DNA from: an uncultured Pseudomonadales bacterium
Lineage (GTDB): Bacteria; Pseudomonadota; Gammaproteobacteria; Pseudomonadales; Balneatricaceae
Reading direction: 5' to 3'
Assembly (NCBI GenBank): GCA_938084925.1
Contig: CALKFY010000004.1
Coordinates: 1 to 37,862 of the forward strand
DNA: 37,862 nt
Under the pieces are notes generated by a model, which saw nothing but the letters and a program-made list of their open reading frames with translations, was not told the DNA's origin and did not search any database. Of this stretch, positions 36,703-37,862 are shown one piece after another. The position numbers and the translations under genes were made by a program. Position 1 is the first letter of the stretch, and each line of letters starts with the position of its first letter.

Positions 36703-36748
36703 GTTGGATTAATCCAATTTATCACCTTTGCCAAAACAGGAGGTTCTT

Positions 36749-37348
36749 ATGTCTGATTTATTTGATGATATTTCTGAATCTTCGGCGTCCATGCTCAGCT
36801 ACCCCACGTATCAATGGCAGCATTTGCCGCTAGGTTACGAGCTGGTGACTACCCCAAATGAAATGCGCCTTTATGGGCCTTTTTCCACCGACCTAGCGGA
36901 AGTGTTGCACACTGTAGGTGGTCATTGGGACCCAGATCTGCTGGCTTATATTCTGCCCCTAGGTAGAGCGGCACAAATTGATTTAGCTCTGAATAAGTTC
37001 CAGCAACAGCAATCTGATTTTGACGCCACCATGGCCATCTTGGCATCTCACATGGGCCCTGATGAAGCAGAAATAGAGCAGCAGCGCCGCCAGCGTGCCA
37101 TTGAAAACAGACTCAAAGTGATTGCTGGGCAGTATCGTGCGGGCGACCGTCTAAAAGGTCGTACTATTTTGGAGTTTGGCAAAACTTGGCAGGAGTTTCC
37201 TGGTTTAGAATGGCACCTTCATCACAAGGCCAAATGTTTGCAGTGCAAGCGTTACCGCGGCTTGTCAGGTACCAATGTGTGTCAGCCTTGTTCGGCAGAG
37301 CAGGAAGGCCTGAAGCCAGCCTCTTATTGTTATGCCTACTTTGATTAG
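36749..37348 (+). CDS. Unidentified protein with C-terminal zinc ribbon
   Basis: I do not recognise this 199-residue protein. The N-terminal part (about 25-85: YELVTTPNEMRLYGPFSTDL, GGHWDPDLLAYILPLGRA) has the rhythm of small DNA- or substrate-binding modules in which a strand is followed by helix, GG-x-W-D and a final strand, similar in outline to HARP-like domains; this is only a visual likeness. A Gln/Arg-rich helix (about 90-130) follows. The C terminus has CLQC and CQPC separated by 11 residues, a probable zinc ribbon. GGAGG at 36739-36743 is five bases from the ATG, which decides this start. It follows dnaB by 46 bases on the same strand, so it may share transcription with dnaB. Confidence 0.8.
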   Translation: MSDLFDDISESSASMLSYPTYQWQHLPLGYELVTTPNEMRLYGPFSTDLAEVLHTVGGHWDPDLLAYILPLGRAAQIDLALNKFQQQQSDFDATMAILASHMGPDEAEIEQQRRQRAIENRLKVIAGQYRAGDRLKGRTILEFGKTWQEFPGLEWHLHHKAKCLQCKRYRGLSGTNVCQPCSAEQEGLKPASYCYAYFD

Positions 37349-37434
37349 CGCTGGTTAGTTCAGACCTTGGCCTTATTGCGATACTCACAGTGATTGGGCA
37401 TTATGGGGGCTGACGCAACTATGAACACCATCCC

Positions 37435-37836
37435 ATGACAGAAACAACCAAAGGTCACTGCTTGTGTGGCCAAACTAGTTTTACCTTTACTGGCGAGCCT
37501 TCTTGGGTGGTTAATTGCCACTGCGAATCTTGTCGTCGAAATTGCTCAGCGCCCTACACAACTTTTGTGGGTGTGCCGCGGGAAAATGCGGAAACCAAAG
37601 GTTGGTATCTGCGGGCTTACAAGTCATCGGAAGGGGTAAAGCGTTGGTTCTGCCGTCATTGTGGTAGCCCAGTTGCCTATGATGCCAAGCAGGACTCAGA
37701 CAATATACATTTCTATTTGTCAGCCCTGGAAGACCCGGAGAAGTATCGGCCTTCGGCTCATTTGTTCACTGACGAGCAACTAAGCTGGGTACACTTAGAT
37801 GATGGCTTGGTAAAACACCGAAAATTACCCAAGTAA
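37435..37836 (+). CDS. GFA family zinc protein
   Basis: The 133 residues match the GFA/CENP-V fold: CLCGQTSF at the start (Cys9, Cys11), CHCESCRR (Cys28, Cys30, Cys33) and RWFCRHCGSP (Cys73, Cys76), the seven zinc-binding cysteines of the family, then a C-terminal strand SALEDPEKYRPSAHLF. Founding members bind glutathione and were named for formaldehyde activation, but the function of most members, including this one, is unknown. The ribosome binding site is weak. An out-of-frame five-codon ORF (37421-37438) overlaps the start. Confidence 0.9.
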   Translation: MTETTKGHCLCGQTSFTFTGEPSWVVNCHCESCRRNCSAPYTTFVGVPRENAETKGWYLRAYKSSEGVKRWFCRHCGSPVAYDAKQDSDNIHFYLSALEDPEKYRPSAHLFTDEQLSWVHLDDGLVKHRKLPK

Positions 37837-37852
37837 CCTAAACTTTGCCCGT

Positions 37853-37862
37853 CGTCATTGCG
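37853..37862. repeat. Start of another CGTCATTGCGA repeat at the window edge
   Basis: The last ten bases, CGTCATTGCG, equal the end of the repeat at 26594-26703. The remainder is outside the window. Confidence 0.6.

Noticed and set aside
37421-37438. Five-codon ORF overlapping the GFA gene start as a possible leader peptide
   Set aside because: No ribosome binding site or conserved content supports it; such overlaps arise by chance.

Overview
The window is a stretch of gammaproteobacterial chromosome made almost entirely of housekeeping genes. Gene content (rpsP-rimM-trmD-rplS, rpsF-rpsR-rplI-dnaB, guaB-guaA, a DUF2065 gene and purA, rnr-rlmB, hisZ, a class I-type 1299-residue PurL), moderate GC and small intergenic palindromes suggest a free-living, probably marine, non-enteric gammaproteobacterium. 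hisZ and the absence of priB between rpsF and rpsR argue against enterics. I cannot name the genus from sequence alone.

Layout. 1-422: a terminator of an upstream gene and a patch of decayed REP-like palindromes. 423-5252: accessory surface genes, namely a C-type-lectin lipoprotein and a large FG-GAP/RTX secreted protein, flanking xseA. 5253-13274: purine block guaB, guaA, tadA, purL, closed by a strong terminator. 13285-13950: a parDE toxin-antitoxin pair with a palindromic operator on its promoter. 13951-18239: gloC, two Nudix hydrolase genes, a DUF1289 gene, and the minus-strand ypjD/corB membrane pair. 18382-22079: ffh and the S16-RimM-TrmD-L19 operon. 22080-25102: a possible small RNA or orphan terminator, a DUF2065 gene, hisZ and purA. 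25150-30763: nnr, a crotonase gene, rnr and rlmB. 30774-33249: an orphan receiver protein, then a minus-strand MATE transporter and a membrane-anchored J-domain protein. 33368-34685: the S6-S18-L9 operon. 34714-37862: a palindromic mobile-like element, an SOS-regulated yebG, dnaB, an unidentified zinc-ribbon protein and a GFA-family protein.

Functionally, guaB/guaA/purL/purA are the purine pathway; tadA, trmD, rimM, rlmB, rnr and the ribosomal proteins serve translation and RNA maturation; xseA, dnaB and yebG serve DNA replication and repair. Several promoters of growth genes (guaB, rpsP, rnr, rpsF) share a TATAAT box followed by a GC-rich discriminator, which would fit growth-rate or ppGpp control.

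I found no clear undescribed system. The most interesting items are the lectin lipoprotein/adhesin pair, the near-consensus LexA box that identifies yebG, the perfect palindrome at the start of the rpsP transcript, the parDE operator, at least four families of intergenic palindromic repeats, and the unidentified gene after dnaB.
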